DNA of 64,000 bases, taken from the NCBI GenBank assembly GCA_022825825.1, contig JAJDWA010000033.1, positions 1-64,000 of the forward strand. Direction: 5' to 3'. Every line of letters begins with the position of its first letter. Within the stretch, counting starts at the first letter, position 1. A program made the translations under genes and the position numbers. Below are positions 37,525 to 45,253 of the stretch, in pieces. The notes under the pieces are model-generated. The model was not told where the DNA came from. It saw only the letters and a list, made by a program, of their open reading frames with translations, and ran no database searches. Source of the stretch: Candidatus Poribacteria bacterium. Lineage in GTDB: Bacteria > Poribacteria > WGA-4E > WGA-3G.

Positions 37525-40500
37525 GGTTTTGTCCCTTTTGATAATGGTGGCAGCTGATGCGTTACGCGTCGTGTGTTGTATTCAAGCCGATACCGCTGAT
37601 GTGCTTCGTCATCAGGATAATGTTCGGTATCTGGATACGGATAAGCAGACATACTGTGAAACGGTAGCGGTTCAACCGTCTGTGATGTGAGAGTATTGAT
37701 GTCCCCATCTTTGTCCCATCCATCGCTATAGAGGATGAAGTCCCGAGTCCAACCCGATTTTAGTGGCGGTAGTCGCGCTGCATCAAATTCAACCGTGATT
37801 TCATCCCCCGCATTGAGGATAACATACATATCATCAACTGCTTGTAATAATGGATTGACATCGCCGTAGCGGGTATAAAATCCTGCAAGGTCACGCCACT
37901 GCCCAGCTTTTGTTACTTTTTGGTAGTCAAACAGATGTGGTGCGTGCGGGTTTGGTCGATACATCTCCGAAAAGCCGCGATAATGGAGATCGGCACTGTC
38001 AGGATTCAATTCCGTTATTTTCATCTGAACATCCTGGTCACCGACTGTGAAAAATACTGCATCCCAGTAAATTTGCATATCAGTTTTAATCCGAACGTGC
38101 CTATCATTCGACAAAAATTTGCCTGTCAGATCAATAGTGATAGTCTTATTTTTACCTGCAGGTATGCCAACCATATCAATAACGGTTTTCCACTCGCCTG
38201 TTTTGTCTTTCACAGCAAGAGAAGGAAAACTCGGTGCAACTGCGGGATTTTGGGATAGGGCAACATTGATGCTGGTATCCGTGGGGAAAATCCAACCGTT
38301 GAGGTAAAGTGTCAAAGGTTCGTTATCAGGAATATTACCAAGATCAAGGATAATGGCATGCAGTTCTACAACACCTTGGTAGGGACCGGATGCGTGTTCA
38401 ACGGCATAATAATAATCTGTCTTTTTTAAGGCATCAGATACATCTTCACCGTTATGATTTACAGCAGATTTTGGATATAATTTCTCTGAAACACCGTATA
38501 TTTTGAATTCTGCAAACGGGGGTGGCGTGTACTGTTCATTTACGAAAATATCGGTGTCAACAGGATGGTCAACGGCTATGAGTTTTACCATATCAAAATA
38601 AGCAGTTTCCCACAACTCTTCTGTTATCTGAATAGAATATTTGCCAGATTTGGGTTGTATATGAGATCCCGATATTTTTATAAAATCTCTCGTCTCATCG
38701 GGCGCGACAAATCCCATAGCGGTGACGAGTCCGAGTGGAGCACGCCAAAGCAGATCGGTAACAAATTGATATTTTTCGCCATCATAGACATATAGGAATG
38801 GACATGAACCTTTCAAAACCTGTTTTTCCAAGATCCGTTGTTTTGCCTTCGGTTGGATGACGTTCTGTGGAACGCCATTAGTCCACACAACACGCACAAC
38901 ATCTGCGGCGTCATAGCCTCCTAATCCGAAATGTGCAACCTGTTCGGACACATATTGCAATTGATACAGATCACTGACTTTCACCTCAAGTTTTGAACCG
39001 ATTCCGTCTCTATTTACTTTGTTATTGCCTGTTGTGATTCCTTCTAACCGCACCTGTATCCAGTTGTTTTGATTTCCACCATTGTTCTGTAACGCCCGTA
39101 GCTGCCCTTTGTCGTTGATAAAGAATAGGTCTAAATCACCGTCGTTGTCGTAATCGCCTACGGCACCCGTGACTCCTTTTTCCATCGGTATTATCCCACT
39201 GGTTTCTGTGAACTGACCCGTTCCATCGTTCCGAAACAGAAATAACCCGTGTTTGCTAACAACCCATAAATCAAGAAATCCGTCATTATCATAATCGAGA
39301 CTTCTTAATACATTTTGTGAATCGTTATATCTTTTCTCAGAAATTTGTTCTGATCGTATGTCAGCAACAAAAGTTCCGTCCCCTCTATTGCGATAGAAAT
39401 GAATACCGTTTGTAGCGGCTAAAAATAGGTCAATATCGCCATCATTATCATAATCACCTGCTGCAGCTGATGTATAAGGAACATCTTGAGGAATTCCAGT
39501 TTCCTTAAAAACTGCGCGGAGTTTTCCTTGGCGGAGGTTATCGTACAACGTGCATCCTGCTTTGCTATGCGTGACAAAAATATCAATATCGCCATCATCA
39601 TCAAAATCTGCGGCAAGCATATCTGTAGGCGTTTGCTTGCCGCTATCTGTCAATATGAAAGTTTGTTCACCTACATCTGTTAATTTTCCGGTCCCGTTAT
39701 TCCGATACAATGTTATACCAGATTTATCGGAAAAAAGATCAAGGTCTCCATCATGATCATAATCAATAGGTAGAAATATATCAAATAGGATATCTTGTAT
39801 TCCATCTTTGTCCATATCGGCATAGGAAACAGTGCGTGGATTTGGAGACCTTTTCCCAATGATTTTTTCAAGGTGTTTGACAGGCACATATTTCCCATCT
39901 ATATTCCTAAGCAATATTGGTGGTGATGTTGTAAAAATATCCAAATTTCCATCGTTATCGTAGTCAAACAATGAGATGGTTGTGTGATCTATGGATTCAC
40001 TTTTAACGTTGGCAAGCCCAAGTTGTTCCGTAACGTCCACAAATTCCACGTTTATCGGCGGACTCTGTTTTGCTGCAATTCGCGCTTTGAATCCTGGACG
40101 AAACGTCTCTATCGGATGTCCAAGGATATTGGTTATTAATTCGCCAATGCCTTGCTGATAGCGCGGGCTTGCCCGATGTAAGTTCTCAAAAATACGGATA
40201 TTTCGTGAGGCAGCCTTTAAGTCGGAACTCTTAATCGCGTCTATTCCTTGCGTCAGATACGCCAATTTTTCTGCATCGGTATCTCCTAAAAGAATCATCA
40301 AGTCTTGGCAAAGTTTTTCAGCATCTTTAAGTTTTTCCTGCCCAAGCAGTGCTTGTGTCAACTTCAGTAGTACCACAACATTTACAGGCGATCGAGAATG
40401 AAGTTCTTGTAAGTGTAGGGTTGCCTCTCGTTGCGCGTCTGCGTTGTTCCGTTGTCCCAAATAGTGACGAACAAGTTTATACCGAAATTCTAATTCATCT

Positions 40501-40919
40501 GGTGCTAACCGAACTGCCTCTTTCATTGCTTCTATTGCTTGTGCAGTTTGCCCTTTTACTTGGTAGACCTCGGATAAAATGAAATGTAGTTGGCTATCCA
40601 TCGGAGCAACATCAATGCCTCGTTTCACCCATTCTTCGGCAGCATCCGCCTGTTGTAACCGCAGGTGTGCAACAGCAAGATTACCGTAGCCAATTGCCTC
40701 ATGGGGAAGCAGTTCAATAAGGGTGGTAAAAGCGGTAACTGCTTTCGCAGGCTGTGATTCTTCGAGATATGCTAACCCAAGATTCTGATGTCGGACCGCC
40801 TCTTGAATAGTCTTGGTACTATCAGTTTCTTGTGCGATCACACTTATAACAGCAGAAAGAAAAAAAGCGTATATGAAGCATCTTATAAGTTTTTTTGGAT
40901 AGGAAAAACGAGGTAACAT
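37521..40919 (-). CDS. Exported TPR + FG-GAP/VCBS + ASPIC/UnbV protein
   Basis: 1132 residues. Signal anchor (about 10-30), then TPR repeats (about 40-230: YGNLAVAHLRLQQADAAEEW and following), then FG-GAP/VCBS repeats (about 300-620) with calcium-binding DYDNDGNLDIF, DFDDDGDIDIF and DYDNDGDLDLF loops, then an ASPIC/UnbV-like part (GIGSKLEVKV, GLGGYDAADVVRVVW). The C-terminal about 400 residues (CPFLYVYDGEKYQFV onward) are a beta-rich region without a name I know. It is the CRTAC1/UnbV group seen in marine bacteria. It starts 6 nt after a coiled-coil gene and overlaps the WD40 gene. Confidence 0.9.
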   Translation of the reverse strand: MLPRFSYPKKLIRCFIYAFFLSAVISVIAQETDSTKTIQEAVRHQNLGLAYLEESQPAKAVTAFTTLIELLPHEAIGYGNLAVAHLRLQQADAAEEWVKRGIDVAPMDSQLHFILSEVYQVKGQTAQAIEAMKEAVRLAPDELEFRYKLVRHYLGQRNNADAQREATLHLQELHSRSPVNVVVLLKLTQALLGQEKLKDAEKLCQDLMILLGDTDAEKLAYLTQGIDAIKSSDLKAASRNIRIFENLHRASPRYQQGIGELITNILGHPIETFRPGFKARIAAKQSPPINVEFVDVTEQLGLANVKSESIDHTTISLFDYDNDGNLDIFTTSPPILLRNIDGKYVPVKHLEKIIGKRSPNPRTVSYADMDKDGIQDILFDIFLPIDYDHDGDLDLFSDKSGITLYRNNGTGKLTDVGEQTFILTDSGKQTPTDMLAADFDDDGDIDIFVTHSKAGCTLYDNLRQGKLRAVFKETGIPQDVPYTSAAAGDYDNDGDIDLFLAATNGIHFYRNRGDGTFVADIRSEQISEKRYNDSQNVLRSLDYDNDGFLDLWVVSKHGLFLFRNDGTGQFTETSGIIPMEKGVTGAVGDYDNDGDLDLFFINDKGQLRALQNNGGNQNNWIQVRLEGITTGNNKVNRDGIGSKLEVKVSDLYQLQYVSEQVAHFGLGGYDAADVVRVVWTNGVPQNVIQPKAKQRILEKQVLKGSCPFLYVYDGEKYQFVTDLLWRAPLGLVTAMGFVAPDETRDFIKISGSHIQPKSGKYSIQITEELWETAYFDMVKLIAVDHPVDTDIFVNEQYTPPPFAEFKIYGVSEKLYPKSAVNHNGEDVSDALKKTDYYYAVEHASGPYQGVVELHAIILDLGNIPDNEPLTLYLNGWIFPTDTSINVALSQNPAVAPSFPSLAVKDKTGEWKTVIDMVGIPAGKNKTITIDLTGKFLSNDRHVRIKTDMQIYWDAVFFTVGDQDVQMKITELNPDSADLHYRGFSEMYRPNPHAPHLFDYQKVTKAGQWRDLAGFYTRYGDVNPLLQAVDDMYVILNAGDEITVEFDAARLPPLKSGWTRDFILYSDGWDKDGDINTLTSQTVEPLPFHSMSAYPYPDTEHYPDDEAHQRYRLEYNTRRVTHQLPPLSKGTKP

Positions 40920-40925
40920 TGTTAA

Positions 40926-41192
40926 TTATGCGTCTGCCTTTGGCTCTTGGAAAGATTTGGCAGATTCCTGAATTGCTTGTTTTAGTGCTTTTAATCGCAC
41001 TTCTAATGAATCTTCAAGTTGTTTTAGATGTAATAGCCATGAGTCTTTGGATTGACCTTCTTCAGTACCGAATCCGTCAGTCATTGAAAGGCGGATATAT
41101 TTTAGTCGTTCCGATTGTAAAATTTTCAATTGTGCATCGTAGTCTGAAATACCTGATTCCAGTAATTTTGCAAGTTCTCGTATCTGTTCCAT
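40926..41192 (-). CDS. Small coiled-coil protein
   Basis: 88 residues, no signal peptide. Heptad-rich helices at both ends (IRELAKLLESGISDYDAQLK and LKQLEDSLEVRLKALKQAI). Ribosome site AGAGGG before the ATG. First gene of a three-gene operon with the TPR/FG-GAP and WD40 proteins. Function unknown; a cytoplasmic helper or regulator is possible. Confidence 0.7.
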   Translation of the reverse strand: MEQIRELAKLLESGISDYDAQLKILQSERLKYIRLSMTDGFGTEEGQSKDSWLLHLKQLEDSLEVRLKALKQAIQESAKSFQEPKADA

Positions 41193-41314
41193 AATTGTCC
41201 CTCTGTTCGTAAAAAATTTAAGTCTATTTTCTCATATTTTGTCCCTGCAGGCAAGTGAATTGTGTGCCTGATTTACCCCAGTTTTTGTAGAGGCAAATGT
41301 ACATAAGATTTTTC

Positions 41315-41342
41315 TTGATATTTTTCCAAAGTTTTGTATAAT
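41315..41342 (+). promoter_or_regulatory. Sigma-70-type promoter of the LamG leader
   Basis: TTGATA (41315-41320), 16-nt spacer, perfect TATAAT (41337-41342). The predicted start is near 41349, about 550 nt before the first LamG gene, the same layout as before the NPCBM pair. Confidence 0.65.
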
Positions 41343-41348
41343 TAGTTA

Positions 41349-41738
41349 CAAACAAGTTCAAAATTTGCGTGATGGAAACTATAGGTATTATTTGTTTTTT
41401 GTCTACTTTAGGCGAACATAAGGGATAATTGTTGTCCGATTGGCATCGGGACGGATGCTCAAACAGGACAAAGAATGGCAAAAATGCTAACAGCAACTGC
41501 AATGTCGCACAAACGACTTCAATTAATCTAAGTCAACGCCACAGTTGGTCTATCTCTATGCTTTTATCTATTATTCGATTTATTAACTATCGGTTTACCC
41601 CCCCCTTCCACAGATTTAACATTCGTAATAATATGTCGGTTAACGAACAGGCGAATATCGGTGATATCCGTCAGTCTTTCATCGCGCCCGCACGCTCTTT
41701 ATCTGACTTGGAGCGTTTTGTTGCGGGCTATTTTGTTT
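41349..41738 (+). ncRNA. Candidate leader or small RNA B with C8 block, upstream of the LamG pair
   Basis: Untranslated segment of about 390 nt between a promoter and a terminator-like hairpin. Structures seen: TTGTCC...GGACAA enclosing GCATC/GATGC (about 41432-41467), GTCG/CGAC near 41505, and TTTATTAACTATCGGTTTA followed by eight Cs (41598-41605). The block before and including the Cs matches candidate A at 18.03 kb (TTATTAAC, then GTTTACCCCCCCC). Bases 41739-41901 after it show no gene. No known RNA class recognised. Confidence 0.4.
41686..41738 (+). terminator. Terminator-like hairpin ending leader B
   Basis: GCCCGC (41686-41691) pairs with GCGGGC (41723-41728) and ACGCTC (41692-41697) with GAGCGT (41711-41716), with a 6-nt bulge; TATTTTGTTT follows. 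Weaker than the terminator of leader A. Confidence 0.5.
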
Positions 41739-41901
41739 GCAGAAGGTGGGATATTCCCACCTAATATTTATGAACACAATGCATTAGAGTTCCTATTGTT
41801 ATTTTAGGAACCCTAACCGTAAACTTAATCAGGACTTACACAGGTTTGGGTACCTACTTTAAAGTGCGTAAGTTCTATATTTACTACATAGGAGAAATAA
41901 A

Positions 41902-42687
41902 ATGCGTTTAGATTTGATAAAATGGTTTTACATCAACATTACAATTTTAGTAATGCTAACAGTAGGCGTTATCTCTGCTACAGCAGACCTAAGCGATCCA
42001 ACACTCTCTGTCTATTATAGTTTCGACGGAGATGGTGAGATTGTAAAGGACGGTTCAATCAACGGTAATGATGGTAAAATTGTCGGCGATGTCATGCGAG
42101 AAAAGGGCGTTTTTGGTGATGCCGTGGGCTTGGAAACGAACACGTGGATCGACATGAATGGCCCAGAATTTAAGAACGGACCAGTTGATGGATTCACAAT
42201 TGCGGTTTGGGTTAATCATACCGGTTCTAACGACCCGCAGACGTTACTTGATGCGATCGGCACCGACCACGGAAGTGGCCTTTTCCACATGGAAATTCGC
42301 CCTGGAGGTTTTAGATTTTTCCATCGCGATGGAACAAATACAACTGTTTTCAATATCAACCCAGGGCCGGTGATTGAAGCCAATAAGTGGGTGCATTTTG
42401 CTGGAACTTATGATAGCGAAAATGGCGAAATAAAAACCTATATTAATGGTGAAGAAACTCATTCAGCTGCTGGTTCCGGTAAATGTTCAAACAATTGGGG
42501 TGTTTCTGCTGGAATCGGTCACCATAAGAATGGACGCTGGTTTGAAGGGCTTTTGGATGATTATTATATCTATAACCGTGCTTTGCCAGCAGATGAAATT
42601 AAGAAGGTTATGGATGGGGTAATAACAGCAGTGGAACCCACAGCCAAACTTACTACAACTTGGGGCAACATTAAGTTACGTCAATAG
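41902..42687 (+). CDS. Secreted LamG-domain protein 1 with WGxLK tail
   Basis: 261 residues. Signal peptide ending ISATA. The body is one LamG/concanavalin-like jelly-roll domain (YYSFDGDGEIVKDGSINGND, AVWVNHTG, HFAGTYDSENGEIKTYINGE, GLLDDYYIYNRALPADEIK). Such domains bind glycans or act as adhesion modules. The tail VEPTAKLTTTWGNIKLRQ carries the shared WGxLK pattern. The ribosome site is AGGAG about 9 nt before the ATG. It is followed by a terminator-like hairpin and a close paralogue. Confidence 0.9.
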   Translation: MRLDLIKWFYINITILVMLTVGVISATADLSDPTLSVYYSFDGDGEIVKDGSINGNDGKIVGDVMREKGVFGDAVGLETNTWIDMNGPEFKNGPVDGFTIAVWVNHTGSNDPQTLLDAIGTDHGSGLFHMEIRPGGFRFFHRDGTNTTVFNINPGPVIEANKWVHFAGTYDSENGEIKTYINGEETHSAAGSGKCSNNWGVSAGIGHHKNGRWFEGLLDDYYIYNRALPADEIKKVMDGVITAVEPTAKLTTTWGNIKLRQ

Positions 42688-42703
42688 GATTAATAATGTT
42701 CTT

Positions 42704-42757
42704 TATTTGGCTTGGATTCGGTGATTTGTCGGATTCAAGCCAAATAGTCTTTTTTAA
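42704..42757 (+). terminator. Terminator hairpin after LamG gene 1
   Basis: TATTTGGCTTG (from 42704) pairs with CAAGCCAAATA (to about 42746), followed by GTCTTTTTT. It lies between the paralogues, so the second gene may be expressed at a lower level. Confidence 0.7.
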
Positions 42758-42774
42758 TATATAGGAGGTTATAA

Positions 42775-43563
42775 ATGTGTTTTAATTCGATAAAATGGTT
42801 TCACGTCTATTTTGCAGTTTTAATAATTATGGGAGCGTGTGTGCTATCAGTCCAAGCAGATCTGAAAGACCCAGCGCTATCTGTTTATTATAGTTTTGAC
42901 AAAGAAGGTGAAACTGTTGAAGATGGTTCAATTAATGGTAACAACGGAAAAGTTGAGGGGAACGCTAAATGGGAGAAAGGTGTAATCGGTAAAGCGATTG
43001 CATTAGAATCCAACGTGTGGATTGATATGAATGGTCCGGAATTTAAAAACCCGCCGATCGATGGAATCACACTTGCGGTTTGGGTTAACCATACTGGTTC
43101 TGGAGATCCGCAGACGCTACTTGATGCGATCGGCACTGAAATTGCCAGTGGACTTTACCACGCGGAAATTCGTCCGGCAGGTTTCAGATGGTTTCATAGA
43201 GACGGAACGGACACACAAGTTTTCAATATCAGTCCTGGTCCGGTGATTGAAGCGAATAAATGGGTGCATTTTGCTGGAACGTATGACAGTGATAGCAGTG
43301 ATGTGAAAACCTATATTAATGGTGAAGAGACTCATGCAGTCAAGGGGAGCGGCAGAAAGCTTGAGGAAGACTGGGGAATCTCTGCTGGAATCGGTCACCA
43401 TAAGAATGGACGCTGGTATGCCGGGTTGTTGGATGAGTATTATCTGTTTGGTCGTGCTTTATCTGCAGCTGAAATTAAGCAGGTTATGGATGGCGAATTT
43501 CTTGCTGTGGAACCGGCTGACAAACTCGCGATAACTTGGGGCGATATAAAATCACGTCCATAA
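42775..43563 (+). CDS. Secreted LamG-domain protein 2 with WGxLK tail
   Basis: 262 residues, tandem paralogue of the preceding gene along its whole length (YYSFDKEGETVEDGSINGNN, AVWVNHTGSGDPQTLLDAIG, HFAGTYDSDSSDVKTYINGE, GLLDEYYLFGRALSAAEIK). Signal peptide ending LSVQA. The tail VEPADKLAITWGDIKSRP keeps the shared pattern although other parts have changed, which suggests selection on the tail. The ribosome site is AGGAGG about 7 nt before the ATG. Exported, probably glycan-binding or adhesive. Confidence 0.9.
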   Translation: MCFNSIKWFHVYFAVLIIMGACVLSVQADLKDPALSVYYSFDKEGETVEDGSINGNNGKVEGNAKWEKGVIGKAIALESNVWIDMNGPEFKNPPIDGITLAVWVNHTGSGDPQTLLDAIGTEIASGLYHAEIRPAGFRWFHRDGTDTQVFNISPGPVIEANKWVHFAGTYDSDSSDVKTYINGEETHAVKGSGRKLEEDWGISAGIGHHKNGRWYAGLLDEYYLFGRALSAAEIKQVMDGEFLAVEPADKLAITWGDIKSRP

Positions 43564-43586
43564 GTATAATTAGCAGTTTGCTTGTT

Positions 43587-43636
43587 GGCTTGAGTTCAGT
43601 TTTTCACTGGATTCAAGCCTTTTTTATTTTTTGATC
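43587..43636 (+). terminator. Rho-independent terminator after LamG gene 2
   Basis: GGCTTGAGTTCAGT (43587-43600) pairs with ACTGGATTCAAGCC (43606-43619) over a 5-nt loop, followed by TTTTTTATTTTTT. Related in sequence to the hairpin after LamG gene 1, consistent with duplication of the whole unit. Confidence 0.85.
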
Positions 43637-43686
43637 GGTTTTGGACACAAGAAAACACCTTGTCCCGCAACGATCCATAATCTGAT

Positions 43687-43922
43687 GTTGCAGCATTAGA
43701 AGAAACACACAAAGTCCACTATGGGATAATCAGTCTAAACCCGAAGCAGCATCTACCGAACGCGGACTTGCTTTGCGGCGTGGACATTGGTCAATAGAGA
43801 ACAAGTCGTATTGGATGCGGGGGACTTTACTTGGAGAAGATGCATCGCCTTGTCCGATGTGGCGCAATACCACAAATCATGGCAGCTTTGCGCAGGACAG
43901 CATTATCCGTATTCCGAAATAA
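43687..43922 (+). pseudogene. ISAs1-family transposase, C-terminal fragment with frameshifts
   Basis: Three frames must be joined: VAALEETHKVHYGIISLNPK, then LALRRGHWSIENK with LLGEDAS, then VRCGAIPQIMAALRRTALSV. Together these match the end of ISAs1/H-repeat transposases (YGITSL, RRGHWxIEN, EDASxVRxG, PQ, LR). At least two frameshifts and the missing N-terminal catalytic part make it non-functional. Confidence 0.8.
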
Positions 43923-43971
43923 ATTATGCTTTTTTATAGTAGAATCGACAATTAAGTGGGCACACGAAAAG

Positions 43972-44040
43972 CCTATCCCCCTTTATCCCGACCCCCCAAC
44001 CCCCCGCAAGCGAGGGGCTAAGAATAGCAAGCGAGGGGAG
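43972..44040 (-). repeat. G-rich dispersed repeat, copy 2 (inverted)
   Basis: Reverse complement of the element at 24902, sharing CCTCGCTTGCTATTCTTA, a C-run/G-run hairpin with core CGCTTGCG, and GATAAAGGGGG. Slightly longer (an extra TCG before GGATAAA). It lies inside the decayed insertion element. Confidence 0.65.
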
Positions 44041-44085
44041 ATGAGACAGGCGCAAAAGTGTCCAACTAATTATGGGTTTTACTAT

Positions 44086-44108
44086 AAAAAAAATCCCCTG
44101 ATAAGAGG
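44086..44108 (-). terminator. Terminator for the minus-strand Gfo/Idh gene
   Basis: On the minus strand CCTCT-TATC-AGGGG (44108-44095) is followed by A and eight Ts. A second larger inverted repeat (GGTTAAA/TTTAACC) lies just upstream at about 44107-44138. Confidence 0.6.
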
Positions 44109-44163
44109 TTAAATAGCTAAAATAACGGCTTTTTAACCCCTTACGTGAAGTTTGTGGGACAAG

Positions 44164-44178
44164 GTAGCAACTTAGGTT
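44164..44178 (+). repeat. Dispersed 17-nt repeat, copy b (partial)
   Basis: GTAGCAACTTAGGTT, one change from the copy at 53607. It abuts the right end of the decayed insertion element. Confidence 0.3.
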
Positions 44179-44181
44179 ATA

Positions 44182-45210
44182 TTATAAAATTGGTACAGAA
44201 CGACCTATCCGAGCAGATTCGTAAAGCGCGTCAAAGATTTTTGCCACGTTCAGGACCTCTTCTGCTGGTACAGGAGATGGCAAATCTTTTCTGATAGCCG
44301 TATGGAAAGATTCAAATTCCCCCGGTAATCCTGTGAGAAGTTCGGGTTCGTAGTTAACCATTTCATCCTTTTTATCAAGATATATCTGAAGTGGTTCATA
44401 AGTAGCACCAGCTAAATCGCCCATAAAGAAAGTGCCGCCAATATTCTGAATATGCGATGCCCAAGCGGTTTCTAAGGTAACCGTCAATTCACCCTCAAAC
44501 TTAATTGTTCCCATCGCGAAATCTTCCACCTCAAAATCTTCAGGATTCCATTTTCCCCACGGATTGATAACATCAGCTCTATCCCCAAATTTCTTCGCTG
44601 TCATTCCGAATGCCTCAACAGGTTTGGGGCATCCTATCATCCAGAGCAGCACATCAAGGATATGCACGCCTATGTCAATGAGCGGTCCACCACCAGCGAT
44701 AGCTTTGCTCAGAAACGAAGGAGATGCTGGAACACCGCGTCGCCGCATTGCCATAGCGCGGGCATAGTAAACATCACCGAAAAAACCTTCTTCGTAGAGT
44801 TTACGGAGTGTTCGCGCACCAGCACCGAATCGGGATTGTAATCCGATTTGTAAAATTTTGCCGCTCGCCTTTTGTGCGTCTACCATCGCTTGACCATCTA
44901 TCGCATTAGCAGCGATCGGTTTTTCACAGATAACGTGTTTTTCTGCATTCAAAGCCGCAATAGTCGGTCCAGCATGAAAGTTATTTGGAGTACAAACACT
45001 TACCGCATCCAGTTCATCCATCTCGACTAATTCTTCGTAATCGGTGAAGACGTGTGGAATTTCATGTTTTTCAGCAAATGCTTTCGCGCGTGCTTTGTCA
45101 ATATCGCACGCAGCGATAATTGATACGTCTTTAACGCTGTTATGTCCGGGAAGATGTTTCCCTCCGGCAATGCCACCGCAGCCAACAATACCAACTTTTA
45201 TTTTTTTCAT
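44182..45210 (-). CDS. Gfo/Idh/MocA-family oxidoreductase
   Basis: 342 residues, NAD(P)-dependent sugar or inositol dehydrogenase type. The N-terminal Rossmann fold has VGIVGCGGIAGGKHLPG. The signature Lys is in VICEKPIAAN, and DIGVHILDVLLW carries the conserved Asp/His pair. Cytoplasmic; substrate unknown. It lies 43 nt downstream of a phytanoyl-CoA dioxygenase-family gene in the same direction and has its own terminator. Confidence 0.92.
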   Translation of the reverse strand: MKKIKVGIVGCGGIAGGKHLPGHNSVKDVSIIAACDIDKARAKAFAEKHEIPHVFTDYEELVEMDELDAVSVCTPNNFHAGPTIAALNAEKHVICEKPIAANAIDGQAMVDAQKASGKILQIGLQSRFGAGARTLRKLYEEGFFGDVYYARAMAMRRRGVPASPSFLSKAIAGGGPLIDIGVHILDVLLWMIGCPKPVEAFGMTAKKFGDRADVINPWGKWNPEDFEVEDFAMGTIKFEGELTVTLETAWASHIQNIGGTFFMGDLAGATYEPLQIYLDKKDEMVNYEPELLTGLPGEFESFHTAIRKDLPSPVPAEEVLNVAKIFDALYESARIGRSVPIL

Positions 45211-45253
45211 TTTGTTCCTTTCGTAAAAGTGATGTGAATACTATTTCCGCGAA

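Larger units (their letters stand above)
43657..44165. mobile_element. Decayed insertion element with ISAs1-type remnant
   Basis: ACCTTGTCCCGCAA (43657-43670) and TTGTGGGACAAGGT (44152-44165) are inverted repeats with one mismatch, enclosing 509 bp. Inside are the C-terminal coding remains of an ISAs1-type transposase (43687-43922), a G-rich repeat (43972-44040) and a minus-strand terminator. The ends may be those of the original element or of a smaller derivative. No target duplication could be defined. Confidence 0.5.

Noticed and set aside
42704-43636. The two similar hairpins after the LamG genes as another mobile repeat family
   Set aside because: Each has a T-run and sits just after a stop codon; they are better explained as terminators copied with the gene duplication.
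43831-44112. 93-codon frame starting MEKMHRLVRCGAIPQ
   Set aside because: Its first half is one frame of a broken transposase and its second half is the G-rich repeat; not a gene.
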